Of a stretch of DNA of 29,173 nucleotides, positions 15,446 through 22,288 are shown piece by piece. The stretch is from NCBI GenBank assembly GCA_905208635.1, contig CAJLPX010000024.1, positions 1 to 29,173 of the forward strand. Reading direction: 5' to 3'. Both the position numbers and the translations under genes were made by a program. Position 1 is the stretch's first letter, and each line of letters begins with the position of its first letter. This stretch comes from an uncultured Collinsella sp. (GTDB lineage Bacteria > Actinomycetota > Coriobacteriia > Coriobacteriales > Coriobacteriaceae). A model generated the notes under the pieces. That model saw only the letters and a list, made by a program, of their open reading frames with translations. It was not told the DNA's origin and did no database searches.

Positions 15446-16419
15446 GTTAGATATCTGAGGTGGGATGCTTTGACGTTGCACTGGCCGACCATTGCGTACC
15501 TTAATGTGGTATCTATTTTTATGGCCAAGGAGCACCTGGACTTGTTCGATGGGCATGCCTTTGTCGATTGCCTTTGTGGCAAGCGTTCTTCTGAACTTAT
15601 GAGGGTGGACCCTTCTTAAATCAAGCTCGCGCTCCAGTTTTCTAAGCAACGCCTCGACACCGCCAATTTACAGCCTCTCGTGTGGCGCCTTGCTCGACAC
15701 GAAGAGGGCTTCCGAGCTGCCCATTCGGGTGGGCAGGTAATTCTCAATATGGTCTTTAGTCTTTGCATCAAAATAGACGATGCGGTTCTTATTGCCCTTG
15801 CCGTGTACGATGCACTCCCGACTGATGGTGTCGATGGAGTTCCTGTCCAACGAGACGAGTTCGCCTACACACATGCCGGTAGAGCGCAACAGGTCGATCG
15901 GGGCAAGGTTTCGGGGACCCACAGTTATCGCAAAGAATCTCGCGACTTCGTCGCCATACGTTTCCCTTATGAGTTGCGGAGCCTTGACTCTTTTAATGCG
16001 TCTGACCGGGCTTTTGATGATATGGTCTCCGTCTTCGAGCCATGAGTAGAAGCTTGAGATGATTCTTCGGACGTTGTCGACGGTGACGTGAGTGACGCCG
16101 GCTTTTTGCTGATAGTTGGAAAGATAGGACCTAATTTCTTCGGTTTCCAAGTCGCAAACTGGCGCATCGAAAGATTCAAGCTTTTTTTGATGGTGGCTTC
16201 GTAGTAGCAGATGGTTCTATCCGAACAGCCTTCGAGGCGTTTTGCAGACATAAATAGATCTAGGAATGATTCGCTTTCAAACTCGCAGCCGTCTTCAGCT
16301 AGCTGGCTTTCATCGAAAGGGCAGTGCGATATAACTTTTTCGAGTTGGCGGCTCTGCCGTGTGGTCAGGTAGGGGAGCATGAAGCGGGTAATTTCTCTGG
16401 CTGTTTTCGCGAGATCCAT
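15442..16419 (-). pseudogene. Degraded XerD-like tyrosine recombinase
   Basis: A recombinase of about 325 residues can be pieced together: N-terminal part MDLAKTAREITRFMLPYLTT from 16419, SAM-like core-binding domain, STGMCVGELVSL (catalytic Arg replaced by Cys or shifted), HGKGNKNRIV, HPHKFRRTLAT, LLGHK and finally DTTLRYAMV with the tyrosine. It is broken by a one-base loss in an A7 run (16182-16188), an in-frame TAA at 15668-15670 between HERL and IGGVEALL, and an indel in the A5 run near 15518-15522. GAGGGAGGA precedes the start. The nonsense codon argues for true decay. It was probably an accessory recombinase distinct from the element's own integrase. Confidence 0.85.
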
Positions 16420-16488
16420 AGAGACGTCCTCCCTCGCACGGTGTGTGATGCTATTTTCCTTTGTTCACTCGTGCGTTACGGAGGGAAT

Positions 16489-16666
16489 GCCGGGTGGCAC
16501 CTCCGCTACGCCGCGTCAAGGGGGTCCATGAGACCCCGCACAAACCTCCGCTCCGCTCCGGTTGGTGGAGGTCGTCATGGATCTCCCTTGACCCGCCTTC
16601 GCTCCGGTGCGGCTTTGCCCGCAGGGGCGAGATACTAAGGGCCATGTGCCCGGAACGGAGGAAGAC
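16489..16666 (+). repeat. Structured leader, copy A (paralogous to 19469-19693)
   Basis: About 130 bp from GCCGGGTGGCACC to GGTGCGGCTTTGC is nearly identical to copy B, followed by a conserved CCCGGAACGGAGGAAGACATG end. GTCAAGGG pairs with CCCTTGAC about 75 bases later, with CCATG/CATGG extending the stem; CCTCC/GGAGG and CCGC/GCGG form inner stems. It looks like a 5' regulatory RNA rather than a coding sequence. Copy A precedes a decayed gene. Confidence 0.7.
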
Positions 16667-16932
16667 ATGTGAGAACAGATGATGAGGGAGATTGCGGAGG
16701 GGCTGCCGTCCGCATAGGGTTCGGCGACGTGGAGAGCATCGACTGCGAGGGCGGCCGGGCCGTGTATATCACCGGAGGGGAGTGGGCTTCACCAAAAGAG
16801 TGTGGGCGTATCAATGGCACGTACACACCGGTTTTTTTTGGACGCCTCGCATCATCCTCGCACCCTTGCGTTCCAAGGGGCTGCTGCCCCTTGGAACCTT
16901 GCCTGAGACGGCTCGGGGGCGACGGGTTTTGA
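16667..16932 (+). pseudogene. Fused remnant of a DUF2958 / DUF4313-like gene pair
   Basis: After the shared ribosome site (GGAGGAAGAC) the ATG at 16667 is followed at once by TGA, then a short match to the start of the DUF2958 gene (MMREIAEG versus LMTEEIAK). Next comes AAVRIGFGDVESIDCEGGRA, which matches the C-terminal AAVRVGFGGAETIDCETGRT of the intact protein at 19998-20594. About 790 bp between these points is missing relative to the intact copy. A GTG at 16669 still opens an 87-codon frame through the remnant, but its last half is not protein-like. Confidence 0.75.
16870..16897. repeat. 12-bp perfect hairpin
   Basis: GTTCCAAGGGGC (16870-16881) pairs with GCCCCTTGGAAC (16886-16897) around TGCT. 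No T-tract follows on either strand, so it is not a clear terminator. It lies between the remnant and the convergent surface-protein gene. Confidence 0.6.
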
Positions 16933-17005
16933 GATTTATGCGCTTGCCGCCGCCGGATTTCAGTCTGGCATATAAGCGCTCTGACTCGGAATTCGGTGGC
17001 GGACG

Positions 17006-18166
17006 CTACTTCGTGGCACCGCAGGAAGAGCACTTGTACCCGGTGGTCACGGTCTCGTCCCATGCCTTGCTCACCAGCACTTGCTCGTCCCATGCTGCTT
17101 CGTCGGTCACAGTTTCAGAATACCCTTGCTTTACAGTCACATAGATAGAGTGATAGCTTCCGCAATTACCACCATTCATAAGAGAGTTGTTAATATGTCC
17201 CCATGGGTCTGACGTAATATCCGCACCGCACTGGTTGCAGATATAGTGTTCCTCCGTTACCGGGTCATGCCATACCTGATGCGTCACCGCGTCATGGTGG
17301 ACGGTCTTGTACTGAGCGTCGTGATGGACGGTCTTTGTCTGGGCTACCCAGTTGTGCTGATGCGCCGGGGCGTCATCCTTTTTCGATGAGCCGCCTGAAT
17401 TGGTGTTCGAGCCGGAGTTGCTGCTGTTGCCGCCGCTCGGCTTGCTGTCGGTCTTCCCATCGTCCCCCTTGCCGCCGGTGGTCTCCGGTGTCTTCGCATC
17501 GGACTTTTCCTCCTTGGCGGTCTCCTCGGCCTTCCCGGTCTCCTTCTCGACGGCATCGGTATCGGCGTTCGGATTGCTGCCGATATTGGTCTGGAAGATG
17601 TTGACCACCCTCACGCCGCGCTCTCCGGTCAGGGTAGAATCGCCCTTCTTCACGGCTTCCGCGACATCCTTGGCGATGGCTGTCAGTTCATCCTCCGTCA
17701 CCTTGTCCGCATCTACCTTCTCAAGCGCGATGACGGTGCCGCCCGCCTTCCCATCGGTCTTCACGGCAGCGATCTCACCGGACGCGGCCTTGTAGGTGGA
17801 GCCGTCGGCGTTCACCGGCGGGATGAGCGAGACATTGTAGGTACCGGTCTCGCCGACCGTTACGCTCACCTTCTCGTTGGCGGCGAAGGCGGTGTAGAAG
17901 TCCACCTCGCCGTCCGCGCCCTCGATATGCGCGATGACGGGCGTGGATGTGTCGGCATCCCATCCCTCGGCCTTCACCTCAAGGGAGAGTGCCATGTCCT
18001 GCTTCTCATCGCCTGCCTTCTGGGACACCGCAGGAGTGTTCGACCCTACTCCCCATCCGGCATGTGCAAGCGCATAGCCGCCGCCACCGATGAGGAGCGC
18101 GGCGCAGACAAGCCCGGCACCAGCCGCGCAGACCTGCTTGCGGGAGAACTCGCGTCCGAAGAGCAT
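17006..18166 (-). CDS. Membrane-anchored surface protein with His-rich repeats and zinc-ribbon-like Cys pairs
   Basis: 386 residues. A basic N-terminus and a hydrophobic helix (about 12-35) form a signal-anchor, followed by a beta-rich domain (about 55-150), a Ser/Gly/Thr/Lys linker (about 205-270) that looks extended, then a C-terminal module with HQHNW, two tandem KTVHHDA units and VTHQVWHDPV. Cys pairs CNQCGAD and CSSCGATK with intervening His and Cys could hold zinc. Similar His-repeat/CxxC ends occur on surface proteins of gut Actinobacteria and Firmicutes, but no function is established to my knowledge. No LPXTG motif is visible. AAAGGAAA precedes the ATG. Last gene of a three-gene minus-strand cluster behind the XRE regulator. 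Confidence 0.7.
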   Translation of the reverse strand: MLFGREFSRKQVCAAGAGLVCAALLIGGGGYALAHAGWGVGSNTPAVSQKAGDEKQDMALSLEVKAEGWDADTSTPVIAHIEGADGEVDFYTAFAANEKVSVTVGETGTYNVSLIPPVNADGSTYKAASGEIAAVKTDGKAGGTVIALEKVDADKVTEDELTAIAKDVAEAVKKGDSTLTGERGVRVVNIFQTNIGSNPNADTDAVEKETGKAEETAKEEKSDAKTPETTGGKGDDGKTDSKPSGGNSSNSGSNTNSGGSSKKDDAPAHQHNWVAQTKTVHHDAQYKTVHHDAVTHQVWHDPVTEEHYICNQCGADITSDPWGHINNSLMNGGNCGSYHSIYVTVKQGYSETVTDEAAWDEQVLVSKAWDETVTTGYKCSSCGATK

Positions 18167-18202
18167 AAGCGGTTTCCTTTCTTCTTTTCCTCTGCACCCC
18201 CG

Positions 18203-18649
18203 CTATGCGTTCGCGTCAAGCTGACGCTTGAGATTCGATACCTTCAACCACTGGAGAAGGAAGGCAAAGGGCGCAAATGCAGCCGGGATGGAAAGAAAAA
18301 GCGTCGCTATGAGGAGCAGTCCGAGAGCGTTGCCCCAAACGAACAGCCTTGAGCGCTTGATTGCACGCCATGCGGCGATGTAGCCAGCAGGTACCGTGCC
18401 GACATAGAACCCGGTAAAGGCTGTTGCAGCCAGCAGGACGGGAACGAGTGCAACGATTCCAATTGCACCCGTCTGAGTTATCAGGGCAGGGGAATTAACG
18501 AGAAGCAAAAGGAAAACAACTACCGCCGTTATCGCCCCGACGATATAGAGGAACTTCTTCATCAAATCGAAGACTCGTTTTTCCTCATCATATTCGGCGC
18601 GAATCGCCATAGCGTTGTCTTGGTATATCGGGTGTTGATAGGTTCGCAT
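18203..18649 (-). CDS. Small integral membrane protein
   Basis: 148 residues with about four transmembrane helices (about 32-52, 57-80, 85-100 and 104-130), an N-terminal soluble part (YDEEKRVFDLMKKF) and a basic C-terminus. No family recognised. It lies 36 bp upstream of the surface-protein gene and 15 bp downstream of a small ORF on the same strand, so the three probably form an operon. GAAGG lies upstream of the ATG. A partner or membrane chaperone for the surface protein is possible but unproven. Confidence 0.65.
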   Translation of the reverse strand: MRTYQHPIYQDNAMAIRAEYDEEKRVFDLMKKFLYIVGAITAVVVFLLLLVNSPALITQTGAIGIVALVPVLLAATAFTGFYVGTVPAGYIAAWRAIKRSRLFVWGNALGLLLIATLFLSIPAAFAPFAFLLQWLKVSNLKRQLDANA

Positions 18650-18664
18650 GGTATGACCTTCTTT

Positions 18665-18814
18665 CTAATGTTCTGTATGCAAGTTCTTTAGAAGTTGCAG
18701 TTGCCTGTCCGGGCGGAGTCCTCGACCAAAGGGTTTTGCGATATATGCATAGTCGCTGGGGAAGTCCAATGAGAGCATATCGTCCGTCACTTTCGGAATC
18801 TCCGTATCCACCAT
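18665..18814 (-). CDS. Small protein of unknown function (49 aa)
   Basis: Starts MVDTEIPKVTDDMLSLDFPS, acidic first half and basic second half, no transmembrane segment. The ATG at 18814 is preferred over 18850 because AAAGGAA lies 2 bases before it and the protein then begins cleanly. First gene of the cluster running to 17006; divergent from the XRE regulator. No family recognised. Confidence 0.5.
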   Translation of the reverse strand: MVDTEIPKVTDDMLSLDFPSDYAYIAKPFGRGLRPDRQLQLLKNLHTEH

Positions 18815-18866
18815 GGTTCCTTTCTGGTTGCAATGCCCCAATATTTGCATTGTATTTCAAATTGTC

Positions 18867-18892
18867 ACTTATATAGGTGTGACTTATATAGG
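18867..18892. promoter_or_regulatory. Direct-repeat operator between divergent genes
   Basis: ACTTATATAGG occurs at 18867-18877 and 18882-18892, a 15-bp spacing, flanked by GTCAC and GTGAC in inverted orientation. It lies between the 49-aa ORF (minus) and the XRE gene (plus). TTGCAT (18845-18850) and TTATAT 18 nt later could be a forward promoter. The likely binder is the adjacent XRE protein. Confidence 0.5.
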
Positions 18893-18932
18893 GTTGGCCT
18901 GAATCACTGACACCGGTGGATAGGAGGTGCCG

Positions 18933-19163
18933 ATGACTGAGCTTGACCCCAAGATGCGCGTGGGGCTTCGCATTAAGGAGCTGAGGGGCGAGCTCGGCAT
19001 GAGCCAAGAGGCCTTCGCATACTCCATCGAGATGTCTCGCACCTATTTCGCCGAAGTCGAGACAGGCAAGCGAAACGTGTCTATCGAGAATATCGAGCGC
19101 ATCGCAGGCGGGCTTGGCGTCTCTCTGAGAGGGTTTTTCGATTCAGATCTGTTCGATGGTTAG
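18933..19163 (+). CDS. XRE-family transcriptional regulator
   Basis: 76 residues, almost all one HTH domain: RVGLRIKELRGELGMSQEAF then EMSRTYFAEVETGKRNVS with a C-terminal helix pair. This is the Cro/C1 type, close to small phage and restriction controller proteins. AGGAGG lies 5 bases before ATG 18933. It is divergent from the 49-aa/membrane/surface cluster and probably represses it and itself through the repeats at 18867-18892. Followed by a clear terminator. Confidence 0.85.
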   Translation: MTELDPKMRVGLRIKELRGELGMSQEAFAYSIEMSRTYFAEVETGKRNVSIENIERIAGGLGVSLRGFFDSDLFDG

Positions 19164-19190
19164 TTCGGCTGCCGGCTTCTGACGTCATTT

Positions 19191-19225
19191 AAAAGTGCCC
19201 CGGTGGTAATCGCCGGGGTACTTTT
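19191..19225. terminator. Bidirectional terminator
   Basis: AAAAGTGCCCCGG (19191-19203) pairs with CCGGGGTACTTTT (19213-19225). It has a T-tract on both strands and so can end the XRE gene (plus) and the 49-aa ORF at 19226-19375 (minus). Confidence 0.85.
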
Positions 19226-19375
19226 CTAAAGAGGGGATTCGGCGGCGGCCGCTTCAGCGCGGATGCGCTGTTCGGCCTCTTCGAGGTCCCTGATAATCCT
19301 TCTCAGCGCCATGCAGCAAAAGAGCATCGACTCATGAAGGCAGGCGAGTTCGTAAACGATATCCTCGAGTGCCAT
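19226..19375 (-). CDS. Small protein of unknown function (49 aa)
   Basis: Starts MALEDIVYELACLHESMLFC and continues as an amphipathic, Glu/Arg/Ala-rich helix (RRIIRDLEEAEQRIRAEAAA). AGGAG lies 5 bases before the ATG, and the stop touches a terminator hairpin. Probably a short coiled-coil protein; no family recognised. Confidence 0.55.
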   Translation of the reverse strand: MALEDIVYELACLHESMLFCCMALRRIIRDLEEAEQRIRAEAAAAESPL

Positions 19376-19468
19376 ATGGCTCCTATCGAAAAGTGAATAG
19401 CGTCTCTAATGGTTCCGATGCTGGACGTGGGCTGCCGGCGTCCGCCGCGAATCGGCCTCGGCCCCGCG

Positions 19469-19693
19469 GCCGGGTGGCACCTCCGCTACGCCGCGTCAAG
19501 GGGGCCCATGAGACCCCGCACAAACCTCCGCTCCGCTCCGGTTGGTGGAGGTCGTCATGGACCTCCCTTGACCCGCCTTCGCTCCGGTGCGGCTTTGCAT
19601 GGAGCAAAGCCGACGACGACGCGCGGCGTCGCCATTCGGCTTTGCCCGCGGGGGCGAGATGTTGAGGGCAGGTTGCCCGGAACGGAGGAAGAC
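19469..19693 (+). repeat. Structured leader, copy B, upstream of the DUF2958 gene
   Basis: Same structured block as copy A, with a few changes, but with about 47 extra bases after GCGGCTTTGC. The insert carries GCAAAGCC, which can pair with the GGCTTTGC before it or with a second GGCTTTGC after it, so two exclusive hairpins are possible. It ends at the conserved CGGAACGGAGGAAGAC ribosome site of the DUF2958 gene. Short ORFs in it are shadows of the repeat. Confidence 0.7.
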
Positions 19694-19993
19694 ATGCAGC
19701 AGCTGATGACCGAGGAAATCGCCAAGGCGGTGCCGAGGCTCTATGGGCAGGACGGGGCGGAGGACCCCACGGTCTACGCCCACTACTTCTCGTGCGTGAA
19801 CGGATGGGACTGGTGGCTGCTCGAGTTCGACGGAACGGACGAGGCGTTCGGCCTCGTCGAGGGCTACGACGACGAGCTCGGCTACTTCAGCATCAAGGAG
19901 ATGGCCGAGCTGAACCGCCAGATGGGGTTCGCCGCCGTCGAGCGCGACGAGCACTTCTCCCCGAGGCCGCTCAGCGCCGTCAGGAGGAGGTAG
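19694..19993 (+). CDS. DUF2958 domain protein
   Basis: 99 residues, nearly all one DUF2958 domain: the sequence runs from EDPTVYAHYFSCVNGWDWWL to LLEFDGTDEAFGLVEGYDDE, then LGYFSIKEM and ERDEHFSPRPLS. DUF2958 proteins are common on conjugative elements and phages and have no proven biochemical function. ATG 19694 has GGAGGAA 3-9 bases upstream. The frame is open farther upstream, but only through the leader. Four bases separate it from the next gene. Confidence 0.85.
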   Translation: MQQLMTEEIAKAVPRLYGQDGAEDPTVYAHYFSCVNGWDWWLLEFDGTDEAFGLVEGYDDELGYFSIKEMAELNRQMGFAAVERDEHFSPRPLSAVRRR

Positions 19994-19997
19994 CCGC

Positions 19998-20594
19998 ATG
20001 GTCACGGTCGAGTTCGACTCCATGGGCGAGGCGGTCCGCCTCGCCCTCGTGGCCGGTGAGTATGTGGGCGGCGGCCTGGCCGTCCTCCTCCTCGACGCCA
20101 CGGACCCGCGCTCCGAGGGCTACATGGCCGAGTGGGGCGCGCTCACGGCGAACGTGCCGGCGGCGGCCGAGTGGTGCCGCGGACGCGGCGACATCGCCAT
20201 CGACGCCGACGTGCCCGCGTCGCTCCTCGAGGCGCTCGAGGCCGCCGGCTTGCTCCGCATGGCCGGCCGCTCGGCGGCGTCCGGGATGGCCCGCTACCCG
20301 CTAGCCACGGTCGCCGGGCGCGCCCTCGACGGCATGGGCGGCCTGAGCGAGACCCTCGAGGAGGCCCTCGGCTCGACGGTCGTCGTCGAGTACGAGTCGG
20401 GAGGCGACGGCGGGGCGTTTGAGGTTGGGACCGCGCCGGCGCGCTCGGCCGAGCTCGGGCGCCTCATCGCCGCCGCGAGGTCCGAGGTCGACGCGTTGGC
20501 GGGCGCCGGCGGATGGGCTGCCGTCCGGGTCGGTTTCGGGGGCGCCGAGACCATCGACTGCGAGACGGGCCGGACGGTTTACGTCGCGGGGTGA
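19998..20594 (+). CDS. DUF4313-like protein (element accessory gene)
   Basis: 198 residues. The first half (GGGLAVLLLDATDPRSEGY, then NVPAAAEW, SLLEALEAAGLLRMAGRSA) resembles the DUF4313 proteins of gut actinobacterial and Bacteroidetes mobile elements; the match is from memory. The second half is Gly/Ala/Glu-rich and ends AAVRVGFGGAETIDCETGRT, the part also left in the remnant at 16667-16932. AGGAGG lies 9 bases before ATG 19998. Coupled to DUF2958; terminator follows. Function unknown. Confidence 0.65.
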   Translation: MVTVEFDSMGEAVRLALVAGEYVGGGLAVLLLDATDPRSEGYMAEWGALTANVPAAAEWCRGRGDIAIDADVPASLLEALEAAGLLRMAGRSAASGMARYPLATVAGRALDGMGGLSETLEEALGSTVVVEYESGGDGGAFEVGTAPARSAELGRLIAAARSEVDALAGAGGWAAVRVGFGGAETIDCETGRTVYVAG

Positions 20595-20950
20595 AATGGG
20601 AGGAGGGCGCGGGCGCGGTCCGGATGGGCCGCGCTTTTCCTTTCCCGGGGATACGGGACTCCCACCGTCCAAGTGCCTTGGACGGTGGGAGCTGGATACG
20701 ACGATATACTGCGCGTGCAACGGGGACACGCGCCTCCTTTTCGGTTGACTCCACCAGTTCGTACAGAGACTTTTCGATTTCCCGCTTTGATTTGGAGGTC
20801 TGTAATTCCATATTTCTGGAATACGGCACGAGGCTGAGCTTCGAAATCGCGTCTTGCGTCGGTAGATTGTTCCGCGTCCGCGACCAGTTTTTCAAGGGTG
20901 CTAAGCTGGGACTGTATTGAGAGTTCGTTTAGGTGGTTCACATTGTCCAT
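20579..20950 (-). CDS. RiPP-precursor-like small protein, C-terminus uncertain
   Basis: 123-codon frame from ATG 20950 (GGTGGT 7 bases upstream, a fair ribosome site). The first 55 residues look like a leader of the NHLP/Nif11 class: helical STLEKLVADAEQS, then DFEAQPRAVFQKYGI, matching the pattern F-x-x-(D/N/Q)-P-x-A-V-x-x-x-x-G-I seen in such leaders. A Gly/Cys-containing stretch follows: RTGGVNRKGGACPRCTRS, with two GG sites and a CxxC. From about residue 78 the frame crosses a perfect hairpin and then runs antisense to the DUF4313 terminator and gene end, where it no longer looks natural, so the original C-terminus may be lost. No modifying enzyme is nearby. Divergent from the DUF1648 gene. 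The RiPP idea is inference. Confidence 0.4.
   Translation of the reverse strand: MDNVNHLNELSIQSQLSTLEKLVADAEQSTDARRDFEAQPRAVFQKYGITDLQIKAGNRKVSVRTGGVNRKGGACPRCTRSISSYPAPTVQGTWTVGVPYPRERKSAAHPDRARALLPFHPAT
20614..20639 (+). terminator. Terminator of the DUF2958-DUF4313 operon
   Basis: GCGCGGTCC (20614-20622) pairs with GGGCCGCGC (20627-20635) around GGAT, followed by TTTT. Confidence 0.8.
20659..20691. repeat. 15-bp perfect hairpin
   Basis: CTCCCACCGTCCAAG (20659-20673) pairs with CTTGGACGGTGGGAG (20677-20691) around TGC. No T-tract on either strand. It falls inside the minus-strand small ORF at 20579-20950. Confidence 0.7.
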
Positions 20951-21121
20951 AGCGGTGACCACCAATATTGAATAGCTGTCTTGAAAGACTGTGTCACGCT
21001 AGTGTCGGTATCGATTTGATACTACGAACAAATTAGAACTAAATGGATATAGTTTCCATACTAATTAAAACAAATTTGCATTCAAATTTTTATTTAAACT
21101 TGATTTAAGGCGGAGTGGAAT

Positions 21122-21775
21122 GTGAGCGCACAAGGAGATGCGGAATCGATGAGAGCCTCAAAAAAAATTACTGCAGTGTTATCATCTTTCATCCTCTCTA
21201 TTCTTCCATTTCTGATTCTATGGGCGGCTTGGTCAGCCCTCCCTGATGCAATTCCCGCTCATTGGAGTGGGGGTGTGGTTGATCGATGGGGTAATAAGCT
21301 TGAATTGCTGGTTGTTCCGCTGTTTTCTCTGATTGGTTCTATTGCAATTTCTGTGTACCTTATTGTTTCCACGCGGCGAAGAGAGTTCGCGGATTTCTCT
21401 GTTCGAATGCGACGGGACTTTGTTGCGTGCTATATTTCTAGTCTTCTTTTATCGACAACCTGCTCAGTGATAATTGCCGTTTGGGTTCAGTTGATTCTTA
21501 CGCAAAACACTGCGGTTGATGGGGGGCTTGGACTATCGATCCTGTATTCCCTTCCCGGGCTATATGTGATCTTGTGCGCTTTGCCGCCTTTTTATGCGAG
21601 CGGCGAGAGCAAAAAGGCAGAGCGCCTGATAACAGTTCTTATTGGCGGCGCGGAGATTGTTCTTTGTGGAATAGTGCTTGAAGGTTCGGCTGCCTCTTAT
21701 GCGATGATTGGACTGATGATTCTGTTCTGTGCGTTTGAGATTGTGTCACAGGTAAGGGATAGCCGGTCCTTATGA
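21122..21775 (+). CDS. DUF1648 membrane protein (SdpI-like)
   Basis: 217 residues with about six hydrophobic helices. The N-terminal part ALPDAIPAHWSGGVVDRWGN followed by KLELLVVPL is the DUF1648 signature, the domain found at the start of SdpI-type immunity proteins and of several integral membrane regulators. Start GTG 21122 has GGCGGAG upstream; ATG 21149 with GGAG 10 bases before it is an alternative (208 aa). AT-rich relative to its neighbours, with an AT-rich 170-bp region upstream, so probably of separate origin. It stands next to a divergent small secretable-looking or RiPP-like ORF, which makes an immunity role worth testing but not shown. Confidence 0.7.
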   Translation: MSAQGDAESMRASKKITAVLSSFILSILPFLILWAAWSALPDAIPAHWSGGVVDRWGNKLELLVVPLFSLIGSIAISVYLIVSTRRREFADFSVRMRRDFVACYISSLLLSTTCSVIIAVWVQLILTQNTAVDGGLGLSILYSLPGLYVILCALPPFYASGESKKAERLITVLIGGAEIVLCGIVLEGSAASYAMIGLMILFCAFEIVSQVRDSRSL

Positions 21776-22168
21776 GTTGAATTACGCGCGTGCGGATATA
21801 AAGGTTGGCATGTTAAGCTGGTCGTTTTCTCGTTCTGGGACATTTGCAGTAGGATGAGTGGGACTAGGCGCGCTGCGGTGTGATGGTGACGGTTGAGGCT
21901 TGTATCGCTGCAAATCCGCTGATGCACATTTTGCTATTGGGCTTGAAGGTGGAACCGACAGGCCTTTGTTTGGGATGTTCTGGTCGTCCAAAGCGTGTTG
22001 CACGGCTTTATATTGTTACGCTCGTTCGGCGCTCCGTTGGAGCATTTCCGGGCTTGTCGGCATCATGACTTGGCCAAGTGATACGCTTGCCGGGACGGTT
22101 GTAACGCCGCGCCGGTTCCGTGTGCTCCTTCGTTGTTGGCCCGTCCAGCCGGGGGCGGATTCGGCCTC
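21776..22168. other. Gap without a supported gene
   Basis: About 390 bases after the DUF1648 gene. ORFs exist on both strands, but none has a good ribosome site or natural-looking protein. No strong hairpin was seen. It may be decayed sequence. Confidence 0.5.
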
Positions 22169-22288
22169 ATGTTGTGGCGCACGGCGTTCAGGGGCTTCCC
22201 CTGGCGAGCTATGTTCGTCCGTATGGGTAAGGGTCGGTTTGAGCTGACAATCCCGTGCCGGAAGAGGCTTGCACCATGCGCACGATGA
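22169..22288 (+). CDS. Very small ORF (39 aa), unknown
   Basis: Starts MLWRTAFRGFPWRAMFVRMG, strongly basic. Its TGA overlaps the next ATG (ATGA), which suggests coupling. No good ribosome site is visible, so support is weak. Confidence 0.25.
   Translation: MLWRTAFRGFPWRAMFVRMGKGRFELTIPCRKRLAPCAR

Noticed and set aside
16489..16666. Short ORFs on both strands inside leader copies A and B
   Set aside because: They differ between copies only as expected for non-coding sequence, have no ribosome sites, and the block shows RNA-like pairing.
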